From Rhodococcus koreensis (GTDB lineage: Bacteria; Actinomycetota; Actinomycetes; Mycobacteriales; Mycobacteriaceae): a stretch of 64,000 nt of DNA. Positions within the stretch are counted from its first letter, which is position 1. The number at the start of each line of letters is the position of its first letter. A program made the position numbers and the translations under genes. A model generated the notes under the pieces. That model was not told the DNA's origin. It was given only the letters and a program-made list of their open reading frames with translations, and did no database searches. Below are positions 53,835 to 64,000 of the stretch, one piece after another. Location of the stretch: positions 1,736,001 through 1,800,000 of the forward strand of contig NZ_FNSV01000005.1 in NCBI RefSeq assembly GCF_900105905.1, read 5' to 3'.

Positions 53835-54830
53835 ATGACGCAGTCGCCCACTCCCGCAGTGGTCACGGTCACCGGAGCGGCAGGAAGTATCGGTTACGCG
53901 GCGCTGTTCCGGATCGCCGCGGGCGCGATGCTCGGCCCCGACACTCCGATTCGACTGCGGCTCTTGGAAATTCCGTCCGCCGTGTCCGCGGCCGAAGGCA
54001 CCGCGATGGAGCTCGACGACAGCGCCTTCCCTCTCCTTCGCGACGTCGAGGTGCACGACGACCCGAAGCGGGGTTTCGACGGCACCGACGTGGCCCTGCT
54101 CATCGGATCGCGTCCCCGGTCCAAGGGGATGGAGCGCGGCGACCTGCTGGCCGCGAACGGGCAGATCTTCACCGTGCAGGGTCGCGCGATCAATCAGGTT
54201 GCCGCGGAAGGCGTCCGGGTGCTGGTCGTGGGCAACCCGGCCAACACCAACGCGCTCGTCGCCGCGAACAACGCCCCCGACGTACCCGCGGAGCGGTTCA
54301 CGGCGCTGACCCGGCTCGACCACAACCGCGCGATCGCCCAGCTCGCACGGCACTCCGGCGCCGCGGTGAAGGACATCAGCCGCGTCACGATCTGGGGCAA
54401 CCACTCCGGCACCCAGTACCCCGACATCTTCCACGCGCGGGTCGGGGACCGGTCCGGCGCCGAGTTCGCCGCGGACCGCGAATGGCTCACCGGCGACTTC
54501 ATTCCCACCGTCGCGAACCGGGGCAGCGCGATCATCGAGGCCCGCGGCGCATCGTCCGCGGCCTCCGCCGCCAACGCCGCGATCGACCACGTGCACGACT
54601 GGGTGCTCGGCACCCCGGACGGCGACTGGACGTCCGTGGCGCTGCCCTCCACCGGCGCCTACGGGGTGCCGGACGGGCTCGTCAGCTCGTTCCCGGTCCG
54701 GTCGGTCGACGGGGCCTGGCAGGTCGTGGAGGGGCTGGAGATCGACGACTTCTCGCGGAAACGGATCGACGCGTCGGTGGCCGAACTCGAATCCGAACGC
54801 GACGCCGTCCGGGGCATGGGTTTCCTCTGA
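53835..54830 (+). CDS. mdh: Malate dehydrogenase
   Basis: A 331-residue NAD-dependent malate dehydrogenase of the group normally about 328 residues. The cofactor loop is [22 protein letters not shown] (GAAGxIG); [23 protein letters not shown] holds the substrate Arg residues; [19 protein letters not shown] and [13 protein letters not shown] follow; the catalytic His is in [15 protein letters not shown] 53835 has GCGAGG upstream. Placed directly after sdhCDAB, so two successive TCA-cycle steps are adjacent, though separated by a terminator and a new promoter. Confidence 0.95.
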   Translation: MTQSPTPAVVTVTGAAGSIGYAALFRIAAGAMLGPDTPIRLRLLEIPSAVSAAEGTAMELDDSAFPLLRDVEVHDDPKRGFDGTDVALLIGSRPRSKGMERGDLLAANGQIFTVQGRAINQVAAEGVRVLVVGNPANTNALVAANNAPDVPAERFTALTRLDHNRAIAQLARHSGAAVKDISRVTIWGNHSGTQYPDIFHARVGDRSGAEFAADREWLTGDFIPTVANRGSAIIEARGASSAASAANAAIDHVHDWVLGTPDGDWTSVALPSTGAYGVPDGLVSSFPVRSVDGAWQVVEGLEIDDFSRKRIDASVAELESERDAVRGMGFL

Positions 54831-54933
54831 TCCGGCGTCACTCTTCCGGAACGGTCGCAACGACGTCACGAAAGCGTGTCGACACGTGTCCGTTTTCGGA
54901 AGTCGACCGGTCGTCGCATACGCTGCCTCTTCG

Positions 54934-56229
54934 ATGATGTGGCGTCGAGTGTGTACCGCGGTCGTGTCCGGAACCCTGCTGGCCGGACTCTCGGTGAGCG
55001 CTGCCGGGGCGATCCCGCCCCCGGTCCCCTCCTCCCCCATCTCGGCGCCGTTCACCATCCCGAACACCGACGACTGCCCGCACCGGTCGGCCCCGGCCCC
55101 CGCGATCGACCTGTCCGAGGTGCCGCAGCCCGGCGATCCGGCACCGACCGCCGTGTCCGTGCCCGACCAGCCGGTGGGCGGGCCGAAGCTCGCCGAATGC
55201 GGGGTGACGCTCCCCGACGGCGCCCCCGCGCTGCCCGCCGACATCGTGGCGTCCGGCTGGGTGCTGGCCGACATCGACAGCGGCGACGTGCTCGCGGCGA
55301 AGGACCCGCACGGCCGGTACCGCCCGGCCAGCACCATCAAGATGCTGCTCGCGCTCGTGGCGCTGGGCGAACTGGACCTCGACAAGACCGTGACCGCCAC
55401 CGCCGAGGACGCCGCGGTGGAGGGCAGCGCGGTCGGGATCGGCAAGAACGGTCAGTACACGAACCGGCAGCTGATGCAGGGCCTCGTCATGGCGTCGGGG
55501 AACGACGCCGCCCACCTCCTCGCCCGGCAACTCGGCGGCGACGCCGCGACGGTCGAGAAGATGAACCGTCTCGCCGACACCCTCGGCGCTCACGACACGA
55601 GGACCGCGACCCCGTCCGGACTCGACGGTCCCGGCATGAGCAGTTCGCCGTACGACCTCGCGCTGATCTTCCACAACGCGATGAAGAACCCGACGTTCGC
55701 GGAGCTGATCTCCACGGAAACCGTTCAGTTCCCGGGCTTCCCGAAGGATCCCGCGATCCCGGAAGACCAGGACCGGCCGCCGTTCGCGCTCGCCAACGAC
55801 AATCAACTGCTCTACAACTACCCGGGCGCGCTGGGCGGCAAGACCGGATTCACCGACGATGCGCGCCACACGTACGTCGGCGGCGCCGACCACGACGGCC
55901 GCCGCCTGATGGTGACGCTGATGGGAGCCGAGGCGCAGCCGATCCGCCCGTGGGAACAGGCAGCGCGACTGCTGGACTACGGTTTCGCCCTCGACCGCGA
56001 CGCCCGGGTGGGTTCGCTGGAGGACCTGTACCCGGCCGAGGACGGCTCGTCCGCGGTGCTCGCCGCACCGCCGCAACAGGATTCGGCCGCTGCCACGAGT
56101 TCCGTCGTCGCCTCGGGTTCCGACCATCCCGACAACACGCTGGCCCTGCGGGCGGGTGTGGGGATCGTCGGGGCGGCCGTCGTCCTCGTGCTGGTGCTCT
56201 GCGCACGCCGGCTGTCCCGCAGGCGCTGA
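54934..56229 (+). CDS. dacB: D-alanyl-D-alanine carboxypeptidase (DacB-type, penicillin-binding)
   Basis: A 431-residue low-molecular-weight penicillin-binding protein (S11) that trims peptidoglycan pentapeptides. It has a signal peptide (MMWRRVCTAVVSGTLLAGLSVSAAGA), a Pro-rich linker with cysteines, and the catalytic motifs SxxK (ASTIKM, Ser133/Lys136), SxN (SGND, from Ser188) and KTG (GGKTGFTD, Lys303). A C-terminal transmembrane helix (GVGIVGAAVVLVLVLCA) with a basic end anchors it on the outer face. ATG 54934 is chosen because the signal peptide starts there. Corresponds to Rv3330. It converges on yhjD with a 10-bp gap. Confidence 0.93.
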   Translation: MMWRRVCTAVVSGTLLAGLSVSAAGAIPPPVPSSPISAPFTIPNTDDCPHRSAPAPAIDLSEVPQPGDPAPTAVSVPDQPVGGPKLAECGVTLPDGAPALPADIVASGWVLADIDSGDVLAAKDPHGRYRPASTIKMLLALVALGELDLDKTVTATAEDAAVEGSAVGIGKNGQYTNRQLMQGLVMASGNDAAHLLARQLGGDAATVEKMNRLADTLGAHDTRTATPSGLDGPGMSSSPYDLALIFHNAMKNPTFAELISTETVQFPGFPKDPAIPEDQDRPPFALANDNQLLYNYPGALGGKTGFTDDARHTYVGGADHDGRRLMVTLMGAEAQPIRPWEQAARLLDYGFALDRDARVGSLEDLYPAEDGSSAVLAAPPQQDSAAATSSVVASGSDHPDNTLALRAGVGIVGAAVVLVLVLCARRLSRRR

Positions 56230-56239
56230 CGCTCCCGGA

Positions 56240-57262
56240 TCAGCGCTTGTTGCGGGTGAACAGTCCGGACAACCCGAGCGCGGCGAGGGCCCCCACACCG
56301 ACCAGGGCGAGTCCCCCACGCACACCCGGACCCTCGTGGACCTCGATCCGCGGCGTGATGACGGCCGGATCCGGCGGCGGCACGAACGCGAGCGCCATGC
56401 TGGCCCTGGTGGTCGCGGCCCACGCCGTCGAGAAGAGCAGCATCCGGCAGGTCAGGTAGATGAACACGAGCAGACCGATGATCGGGCCGAACGCCACGCC
56501 TGCCGGACCCGCGGTGACCGCCGTGAGATAGATGGCGCCGACCTGCTTGAAGATCTCGAACACCACGGCCGCGAGCAGGGCCGCCTTGATCGCACTGCGG
56601 AACGTCACGGGCTCCCGGGGCAGTCGGGCGATCACCCAGGCGAACACCGCCCACGTCGCGACCAGCGAGAGCACGGTCGACAGTGCGCGCAGTCCGGCGT
56701 CGACGCCGGTCACCTCGTCGAGGTTGAGCACCTCGACGACCGTGCGGGCCACCGGACCACTGCTCAGCGCGGACGATCCGATCGAGACGATCATCGCCAG
56801 GCCCAGCCCGAGCAGAGCGCCCACGTCGCCGAGCTTGGTGCGCACGAATCCCTTCGTTTCGCGCTGGCTCTCCCACATCGCCGTGAGCGCGTCGCGCAGG
56901 TTCGCCATCCATCCCAGACCGGCGTAGGCGGCGCCGAGCAGACCGAGGACACCCACGCTGGCGCGGGACGCGATGGCCGAATCGATGATGGTGTTGAGCG
57001 TGTCACCGAGACTTCCGGGCACGTTCTTCGTGATGCCGTCCTGCAGTTCCTGCAGCAACTCCGGCTGCCCGGCGAGCACGAAACCGGCGATGGCGAACGC
57101 GACCATCAGGATCGGAATCAGTGCGAGCACACTGAAATACGTGATACCCGCCGCGTAGTAGTCACCCTTCTGATTCTGGTACCGCTGGGCGGCCCGCATC
57201 AGATGGTCGAACCAGGGGCGCGCTGCCCGCTGCTTGTCGAGAAAACTCGGTTCGTCAGCCAC
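56240..57262 (-). CDS. yhjD: YihY/BrkB-family inner membrane protein YhjD
   Basis: A 340-residue membrane protein with about six helices. Family landmarks: YYAAGITYFSVLALIPILMVAFAIAGFVL, ASVGVLGLLGAAYAGLGWMANLRDALTAMWESQ, RLPREPVTFRSAIKAALLAAVVFEIFKQVGAIYL and FGPIIGLLVFIYLTCRMLLFSTAWAA. YihY/BrkB proteins were once called ribonuclease BN, but that activity belongs elsewhere; E. coli YhjD has been linked to lipid A export suppression. The gene starts 4 bp after trpS and is cotranscribed with it (Rv3335c-Rv3336c). Actual transported substrate is unknown. Confidence 0.88.
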   Translation of the reverse strand: MADEPSFLDKQRAARPWFDHLMRAAQRYQNQKGDYYAAGITYFSVLALIPILMVAFAIAGFVLAGQPELLQELQDGITKNVPGSLGDTLNTIIDSAIASRASVGVLGLLGAAYAGLGWMANLRDALTAMWESQRETKGFVRTKLGDVGALLGLGLAMIVSIGSSALSSGPVARTVVEVLNLDEVTGVDAGLRALSTVLSLVATWAVFAWVIARLPREPVTFRSAIKAALLAAVVFEIFKQVGAIYLTAVTAGPAGVAFGPIIGLLVFIYLTCRMLLFSTAWAATTRASMALAFVPPPDPAVITPRIEVHEGPGVRGGLALVGVGALAALGLSGLFTRNKR

Positions 57263-57266
57263 AGTG

Positions 57267-59160
<1,894 letters not shown>

Positions 59161-59167
59161 GGCAAGC

Positions 59168-59173
59168 ACCGTA
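59168..59173 (-). promoter_or_regulatory. -10 box of xthA (leaderless)
   Basis: On the minus strand, TACGGT ends 7 nt before the GTG at 59160. Confidence 0.45.
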
Positions 59174-59195
59174 GCGGACGCGTACGACAGCGCGG

Positions 59196-60419
59196 CTACC
59201 GAGACGAACGGGCGCTGCGGCGTTCCATCGCGACGGCCACGGTGAGGACCACGAGGCCCGCGACGGCGAGCAGCGCACCCACCGCGGCGGGTGCCGTGTA
59301 GCCGTAGCCGGCGGCGATGACGACGCCACCGATCCACGCCCCGAACGCGTTCGCGATGTTGAGGGCCGCGTGGTTGAGCGACGCGGCGAGGGTCTGGGCG
59401 TCGGCGGCGACGTCCATCAGCCGGGTCTGCAGGCCGGGAACCATCGACGCGCCCGCGGCGCCGACAAAGAACACCAGCAGCAGCGCCGTGTACGGGTTGT
59501 GCGAGGCCATCACGAAGATGCCGAGCACCACCCCGAGCGCCGTCATCGCGGCGAACAGACCGGGAATCAGCGCCCTGTCGGCGAGCGCCCCGCCGATCAG
59601 ATTGCCCGCGACCATGCCCAGCCCGTAGATCATCAGGGCCAGCGGCACCAGCGACCGCGACAGCCCGGCGACGTCGGTGAGGGTCGTGCTGATGTAGGTG
59701 TAGACGGCGAACATGCCACCGAACCCGACCATGCCGATGATCAGCGTCATCCACACCTGCGCACGGCGCAGGGCACCGAGTTCGGTGAGCGGATTCGTCA
59801 TCCGCATCGCGGCGAGCGCGGGAACCCAGGACCAGATCGCGCCCAGCGTCACGACACCGATCAGTGCGACGAGGGCGAAGGCGCTACGCCAGCCGAAGGC
59901 CTGGCCCAGCCACGAGGCGGCGGGAACACCGACGACGTTGGCCACCGACAGTCCCATCATGACGAGCGCGACCGCCCTGGCGCGCTGGCCGCGCTCGGCG
60001 AGGTGCGCCGCCACCAGGGCCGCGACGCCGAAGTAGGCGCCGTGCGGGAGGCCCGCGACGAACCGCGCGGCCATCAGCACCCCGTAGTTCGGTGCGAACA
60101 CGGTGGCGGCGTTGCCGATCGTGAACGCCGCCATCAACGCGATCAGCAGCGTCTTGCGGGGCACCCGCGCGGTGAGCGCGGCGATGAGCGGCGCGCCCAC
60201 GACCACGCCCAGGGCGTACGCCGAGATGACGTGCCCGGCCGTCGGCTCGGTGATCCCGAGGCTCGACGCCATCTCGGGAAGCAGTCCCATCGCCACGAAC
60301 TCGGTGGTGCCGATCCCGAAGCCGCCGAGCGCGAGCGCGATCATGGCGAGCTTGCGGACGGACGGATGTTGCGCGATGACACCGAGGTGCTCGGGGCGGA
60401 CCGGGGTGGAAGTGCTCAC
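59196..60419 (-). CDS. MFS transporter, DHA1 (AraJ/Cmx-like) family
   Basis: A 407-residue, 12-helix drug:proton antiporter-family protein. The N-terminal LALGGFGIGTTEFVAMGLLPEMASSLG is the hallmark of the AraJ/Cmx/NepI group. ALTARVPRKTLLIAL is motif A after helix 2, RFVAGLPHGAYFGVAALVAAHL follows, and VGVPAASWLGQAFGWRSAF is motif C, marking an exporter. Characterised relatives export chloramphenicol, arabinose or purine nucleosides; the substrate here is unknown. The gap 60420-60621 upstream holds the icd terminator and no other clear element. Confidence 0.88.
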   Translation of the reverse strand: MSTSTPVRPEHLGVIAQHPSVRKLAMIALALGGFGIGTTEFVAMGLLPEMASSLGITEPTAGHVISAYALGVVVGAPLIAALTARVPRKTLLIALMAAFTIGNAATVFAPNYGVLMAARFVAGLPHGAYFGVAALVAAHLAERGQRARAVALVMMGLSVANVVGVPAASWLGQAFGWRSAFALVALIGVVTLGAIWSWVPALAAMRMTNPLTELGALRRAQVWMTLIIGMVGFGGMFAVYTYISTTLTDVAGLSRSLVPLALMIYGLGMVAGNLIGGALADRALIPGLFAAMTALGVVLGIFVMASHNPYTALLLVFFVGAAGASMVPGLQTRLMDVAADAQTLAASLNHAALNIANAFGAWIGGVVIAAGYGYTAPAAVGALLAVAGLVVLTVAVAMERRSARSSR

Positions 60420-60563
60420 AGCAGGACTTTCGACTAGGCAGCAATACGACTACGCGGCGCACGGCGCCTCGTAGCGCAACGACCCACACCGGAATTCTCT
60501 TCCCCGGATTCCGCGTTTCGCGCCGCGAGCGGCCGTGAGATGACTCACCCGGCCCCGGAGACG

Positions 60564-60601
60564 CGAAACGGGACGACCCCGGCGAGGGGCGTCCCGTTTC
60601 G
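60564..60601 (-). terminator. Terminator of icd
   Basis: CGAAACGGGACG (60564-60575) and CGTCCCGTTTCG (60590-60601) are perfect 12-bp arms; inside, CCCC/GGGG extends the stem past a bulged A. On the minus strand it follows the icd stop by 20 bp. Confidence 0.85.
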
Positions 60602-60621
60602 TACTGCTGCGGCGTCGGTGC

Positions 60622-61845
60622 CTACTGCTCGGCGATGGCCTTCTGGAGGTTGATGTCCAGTGCACCGAGGAATTCCTCGGTGGTCAGGTAGCCCTGGTCG
60701 CCGCCGACCAGCATCGCGAGGTCCTTGGTCATCTGGCCACCCTCGACGGTCTTGATGACCACGTCTTCGAGCTTCTGCGCGAAGCCGATGACGTCGGGGG
60801 TGCTGTCCAGCTTGCCGCGGTGCTCGAGTCCACGGGTCCACGCGAAGATCGACGCGATGGGGTTGGTGGACGTCGGCTTGCCCTGCTGGTGCTGACGGAA
60901 GTGACGCGTCACGGTGCCGTGTGCGGCCTCGGCCTCACACGTCTTTCCGTCCGGGGTCAGCAGCACGGAGGTCATGAGGCCGAGCGATCCGAAGCCCTGC
61001 GCGACGGTGTCGGACTGGACGTCGCCGTCGTAGTTCTTGCAGGCCCAGACGTAGCCGCCCTCCCACTTGAGCGCCGACGCGACCATGTCGTCGATGAGGC
61101 GGTGCTCGTAGGTGAGTCCTGCCGCGTCGAATTCCGGCTTGAACTCGGTCTCGTAGACGTGCTGGAAGATGTCCTTGAACGCGCCGTCGTACGCCTTGAG
61201 GATGGTGTTCTTGGTCGACAGGTACACCGGGTAATTCTGCTGCAGGCCGTAGTTGAGCGAGGCGCGCGCGAAGTCCTCGATGGACTTGGTGAAGTTGTAC
61301 TGACCCTGGACGACGCCGCCGCCGTCGGGGAAGTTCACCAGTTCGTGCTCGATCGGCTCGCTGCCGTCCTCGGGCGTGTAGGTGATCATCACCTTGCCGG
61401 GGCCGGGGACCTTGAAGTCGGTGGCGCGGTACTGGTCGCCGAAGGCGTGACGGCCGATGATGATCGGCTTCGTCCAGCCCGGAACCAGTCGCGGGACGTT
61501 GGAGATGATGATCGGCGCGCGGAAGATCGTGCCACCGAGGATGTTGCGGATGGTGCCGTTGGGCGACCGCCACATCTTCTTGAGGCCGAACTCCTCGACG
61601 CGTGCCTCGTCCGGGGTGATCGTCGCGCACTTGACGCCGACGCCGTGCTTCTTGATGGCGTTGGCCGCGTCGACGGTGACCTGGTCGTCGGTCTCGTCCC
61701 GGTACTCGATACCGAGGTCGTAGTACTCCAGGTTCACATCCAGGTAGGGATGGATCAGCTTGTCTTTGATGAACTGCCAGATGATGCGTGTCATCTCGTC
61801 GCCGTCGAGTTCGACGACGGTGCCCTCAACCTTGATTTTGGACAT
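60622..61845 (-). CDS. icd: Isocitrate dehydrogenase, NADP-dependent (homodimeric type)
   Basis: A 407-residue enzyme of the eukaryotic-like homodimeric NADP-IDH family, equivalent to Rv3339c (409 residues), converting isocitrate to 2-oxoglutarate. Motifs: [22 protein letters not shown], the phosphate-binding [40 protein letters not shown] (catalytic Tyr/Lys region), [46 protein letters not shown] (metal Asp residues) and [31 protein letters not shown] 61845 has TAGGAGG about 14 bp upstream. It faces the metY riboswitch across a roughly 275-bp gap. Confidence 0.96.
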   Translation of the reverse strand: MSKIKVEGTVVELDGDEMTRIIWQFIKDKLIHPYLDVNLEYYDLGIEYRDETDDQVTVDAANAIKKHGVGVKCATITPDEARVEEFGLKKMWRSPNGTIRNILGGTIFRAPIIISNVPRLVPGWTKPIIIGRHAFGDQYRATDFKVPGPGKVMITYTPEDGSEPIEHELVNFPDGGGVVQGQYNFTKSIEDFARASLNYGLQQNYPVYLSTKNTILKAYDGAFKDIFQHVYETEFKPEFDAAGLTYEHRLIDDMVASALKWEGGYVWACKNYDGDVQSDTVAQGFGSLGLMTSVLLTPDGKTCEAEAAHGTVTRHFRQHQQGKPTSTNPIASIFAWTRGLEHRGKLDSTPDVIGFAQKLEDVVIKTVEGGQMTKDLAMLVGGDQGYLTTEEFLGALDINLQKAIAEQ

Positions 61846-62120
61846 GGGTGCTTCGCGTCCTCCTAGGAAGATTCCCTGGTTACACGGTTGCGGGCGCACT
61901 TCGTGAGTGGGTCCGCGAACGGTTCGCTTGTCAAACGTAGACGGTCGATGCGGCCGCTGGAGAGACCGCACTTAAACAAGACAAGCGTACTGCTATGCCC
62001 GGGGCGCGCAAGATGTGGGTGCGAAATCCCCCTCCCTACCAGCTGGTAACTTTTCGCTGCCAGCGGGCCTGATCGGTGCCGTTTCCGGTCGCTTCGCCGC
62101 AGCCGCTAAGATTCAACAGA
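61846..62120. other. Divergent intergenic region between icd and the met riboswitch
   Basis: This 275-bp stretch holds the icd leader with its ribosome-binding site, an AT-richer stretch around 61970-61995 that probably contains the icd promoter (TACGCT on the minus strand at 61989-61984), a short repeat GCTGG/CCAGC (62042-62064), and a -10 box TAAGAT (62107-62112) 8 nt before the riboswitch, suitable for metY transcription. No coding frame is convincing. Confidence 0.5.
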
Positions 62121-62198
62121 GGTCATGAGTGCCAGCAACGAGCCCCGGCTAGCTGGCCGGCAACCCTCCGCCGCGGTGGGGTGCCCCGGGTGATGACC
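62121..62198 (+). ncRNA. SAM-IV riboswitch controlling metY-metX
   Basis: The core closes with P1 GGTCAT (62121-62126) and ATGACC (62193-62198). P2 pairs GCCAGC (62131-62136) with GCTGGC (62152-62157), and the CCGGCAACCCTCC and GGTGGGGTGCCCCGGG segments form the SAM-pocket and pseudoknot region. The sequence closely follows the actinobacterial SAM-IV consensus; downstream sequence to about 62235 may contribute to the extra pseudoknot. It lies 160 bp upstream of metY, so high S-adenosylmethionine should reduce expression. The long leader between riboswitch and ATG leaves room for an expression platform that I could not identify with confidence. Confidence 0.85.
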
Positions 62199-62357
62199 TG
62201 GTTCCCTGATTCATACAACAGTCGGGTGACAAGCGCGGGTCCGACATCGGAGGTTCATGATGCGTTGTTGTTGTCGTAGATAGACCCCAGACAGCCCTGT
62301 GCGCGAACGAACCAGTTCCTCGTCCGCGCCTCGTCAGACCACTGGAGTAGACAGCAC

Positions 62358-63641
62358 ATGACCGAGAACTGGTCGTTCGAGACCAAGCAGATCCACGCCG
62401 GGCAGACGTCCGACGCGACCACCAAGGCGCGGGCGCTGCCGATCTACCAGACCACCTCGTACACGTTCGACAGCACCGATCACGCTGCCGCGCTGTTCGG
62501 TCTGGCCGAGCCCGGCAACATCTACACCCGCATCATGAACCCCACCCAGGACGCCGTCGAGCAGCGCATCGCCGCCCTCGAAGGCGGCGTCGCCGCCCTC
62601 ATGCTGTCGTCCGGGCAGGCCGCCGAGACGTTCGCGATCCTGAACCTCGCCGAGGCGGGCGACCACATCGTCTCCAGCCCGCGCCTGTACGGCGGCACCT
62701 ACAACCTCTTCCACTACACGCTGCCCAAGCTCGGCATCGAGGTCTCGTTCGTCGAAGACCCCGACGACCTCGAGCAGTGGAAGAACGCGATCCGGGACAA
62801 CACGAGGGCGTTCTACGGCGAGACCATCTCCAATCCCCGCAACGACGTGCTCGACCTGCCCGGCATCTCCGGCGTCGCACACCAGCACGGACTCCCGCTG
62901 ATCGTCGACAACACCGTGGCCACCCCCTACCTGATCCGCCCGCTCGAGCACGGCGCGGACATCGTGGTGCACTCGGCCACCAAGTACCTCGGCGGTCACG
63001 GCACGGCCATCGCGGGCGTCATCGTCGACGGCGGCACGTTCGACTGGACCCAGGGCCGGCACAGCAGCTTCACCACCCCGGACCCGAGTTACCACGGCGT
63101 CGTCTACTCCGAACTCGGACCGCCCGCGTTCGCCCTCAAAGCCCGCGTGCAGTTGCTCCGCGACCTCGGTTCCGCGATCTCCCCGTTCAACGCGTTCCTC
63201 ATCGCGCAGGGCCTCGAGACGCTGAGCCTGCGGATGGAACGGCACGTGTCCAATGCGACCGCCGTCGCCCAGTACCTGGAGGCACGGCCGGAGATCGTGT
63301 CCGTCGGATACGCCGGGCTCCCGTCGTCACCGTGGTACGACCGGGCGAAGCAGATCGCGCCGAGGGGTGCGGGTGCCATCGTGACGTTCGAACTCGCCGG
63401 CGGCATCGACGCGGGCAAGAAGTTCGTCAACGCACTCACCCTCCACAGCCACGTCGCGAACATCGGTGACGTCCGCTCGCTGGTGATCCACCCGGCGTCC
63501 ACCACACACTCCCAGCTGACCCCGGAGGAGCAGGCCGCCAGCGGCGTCACCCCCGGACTGGTCCGCCTGGCGGTCGGCATCGAAGGGATCGACGACATCA
63601 TCGCCGATATCGAGTCCGGAATTACGGCGGCGGCATCTTGA
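62358..63641 (+). CDS. metY: O-acetylhomoserine sulfhydrylase
   Basis: A 427-residue PLP enzyme of the Cys/Met metabolism family, making homocysteine from O-acetylhomoserine and sulfide (Rv3340, annotated metC in M. tuberculosis). Markers: [105 protein letters not shown] with the Schiff-base Lys in [10 protein letters not shown]. The alpha-helical C-terminal domain with [10 protein letters not shown] is intact. Preceded by the SAM-IV riboswitch; metX overlaps or follows its stop immediately. Confidence 0.96.
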   Translation: MTENWSFETKQIHAGQTSDATTKARALPIYQTTSYTFDSTDHAAALFGLAEPGNIYTRIMNPTQDAVEQRIAALEGGVAALMLSSGQAAETFAILNLAEAGDHIVSSPRLYGGTYNLFHYTLPKLGIEVSFVEDPDDLEQWKNAIRDNTRAFYGETISNPRNDVLDLPGISGVAHQHGLPLIVDNTVATPYLIRPLEHGADIVVHSATKYLGGHGTAIAGVIVDGGTFDWTQGRHSSFTTPDPSYHGVVYSELGPPAFALKARVQLLRDLGSAISPFNAFLIAQGLETLSLRMERHVSNATAVAQYLEARPEIVSVGYAGLPSSPWYDRAKQIAPRGAGAIVTFELAGGIDAGKKFVNALTLHSHVANIGDVRSLVIHPASTTHSQLTPEEQAASGVTPGLVRLAVGIEGIDDIIADIESGITAAAS

Positions 63642-63643
63642 CC

Positions 63644-64000
63644 GTGAGCGCAGTGCAGAACCTCCCCGTGGCCGACGGACGTCTCGGCACCGTCGACATC
63701 GGATCGCTCGAACTCGAGAACGGCGCGGTGATCCCGTCCGTGACTCTCGCCGTGCAGCGGTGGGGCGAACTGTCCCCGAACCGTGACAACGTGGTGCTCG
63801 TCGAGCACGCCCTCACCGGCGACTCCCACGTCACCGGCCCCGTCACCGACGAGCACCCCTCCCCCGGATGGTGGAGCGGAATGGTCGGTCCGGGTGCGCC
63901 GATCGACACCGACGAGTGGTGCGTCGTCGCGACCAACGTCCTCGGTGGCTGCCGCGGCACCACCGGTCCCGGTTCGGTCGCGGAGGACGGGCGCCCGTGG
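63644..64000 (+). CDS. metX: Homoserine O-acetyltransferase, 5' part
   Basis: The first 119 codons of an alpha/beta-hydrolase-fold acyltransferase that acetylates homoserine to feed MetY; the rest lies beyond the window. Visible are [82 protein letters not shown], all conserved in MetX. The nucleophile Ser motif lies further on and cannot be checked. GTG 63644 is annotated; TTG 63638 overlapping the metY stop is possible. Co-transcribed with metY under the SAM riboswitch. Confidence 0.93.
   Translation, partial: MSAVQNLPVADGRLGTVDIGSLELENGAVIPSVTLAVQRWGELSPNRDNVVLVEHALTGDSHVTGPVTDEHPSPGWWSGMVGPGAPIDTDEWCVVATNVLGGCRGTTGPGSVAEDGRPW

Noticed and set aside
62076..62279. Small open frame over the met leader.
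   Set aside because: It coincides with the SAM-IV aptamer, whose pairing explains the sequence; no ribosome-binding site.

Overview
The window looks like a chromosomal segment of a high-GC mycolata actinobacterium, most likely a large-genome Rhodococcus. Two things support this: very GC-rich third codon positions, and a gene order that follows Mycobacterium tuberculosis from about Rv3280 (accD5) to Rv3341 (metX), interrupted by lineage-specific insertions. The species assignment is inference, because no rRNA or other marker gene lies here. I saw no tRNA, rRNA or CRISPR array.

Layout. (1) 1-11.6 kb: the acyl-CoA carboxylase block accD5 (5' end outside the window)-accE-maf ... sseA-sufE-like-accA3. 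An accessory set interrupts it: a 14-TM MFS exporter diverging from two PapA/condensation-type acyltransferases, a group III-like truncated haemoglobin, and a third acyltransferase just before accA3. (2) 11.7-21.1 kb: small envelope and unknown genes, then a lysine-degradation cluster lat / lrp / hglS-like (DUF1338) / pcd, an acyl-CoA dehydrogenase, a VOC protein and a DUF222 protein whose HNH core is missing. (3) 21.2-29.5 kb: the DNA repair pair lhr-nei, a DUF1353 membrane protein, and a TetR regulator diverging from an MpaB/DUF2236 oxygenase through a long operator. (4) 29.5-36.1 kb: divergent glpD/glpK, an aminotransferase, lpdA and a gamma-glutamylcyclotransferase-like gene. (5) 36.1-42.2 kb: amiA1-amiB1, an enoyl-CoA hydratase-like gene, and the nucleoside salvage genes deoD-pmmB and upp. 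(6) 42.3-45.8 kb: a TnpB-only IS200/IS605-type element next to a decayed type VII secretion-like locus (EspC-like and NlpC/P60 pseudogenes with four frameshifts and one amber codon), followed by two intact small genes, one YbaB-like. (7) 46-50 kb: an acidic Rv3311-like protein, then add-deoA-cdd. (8) 50.3-64 kb: sdhCDAB, mdh, a D,D-carboxypeptidase, yhjD-trpS, xthA, an MFS transporter, icd, and an SAM-IV riboswitch driving metY-metX (metX runs off the end).

Themes. AccA3, AccD5 and AccE supply malonyl/methylmalonyl-CoA. The three inserted acyltransferases resemble the trehalose-ester PapA enzymes and sit with an exporter, so the insertion is a candidate glycolipid or lipid-conjugate assembly and export system; it is the best candidate here for something undescribed. 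The lysine cluster makes a coherent route from L-lysine through alpha-aminoadipate towards 2-oxoglutarate. deoD, pmmB, upp, add, deoA and cdd form a nucleoside salvage block. Several genes have a TANNNT -10 box exactly 6-7 nt before the start codon, which points to widespread leaderless transcription. Perfect hairpins without U-tracts mark the ends of accA3, lpdA, the sdh operon and icd.
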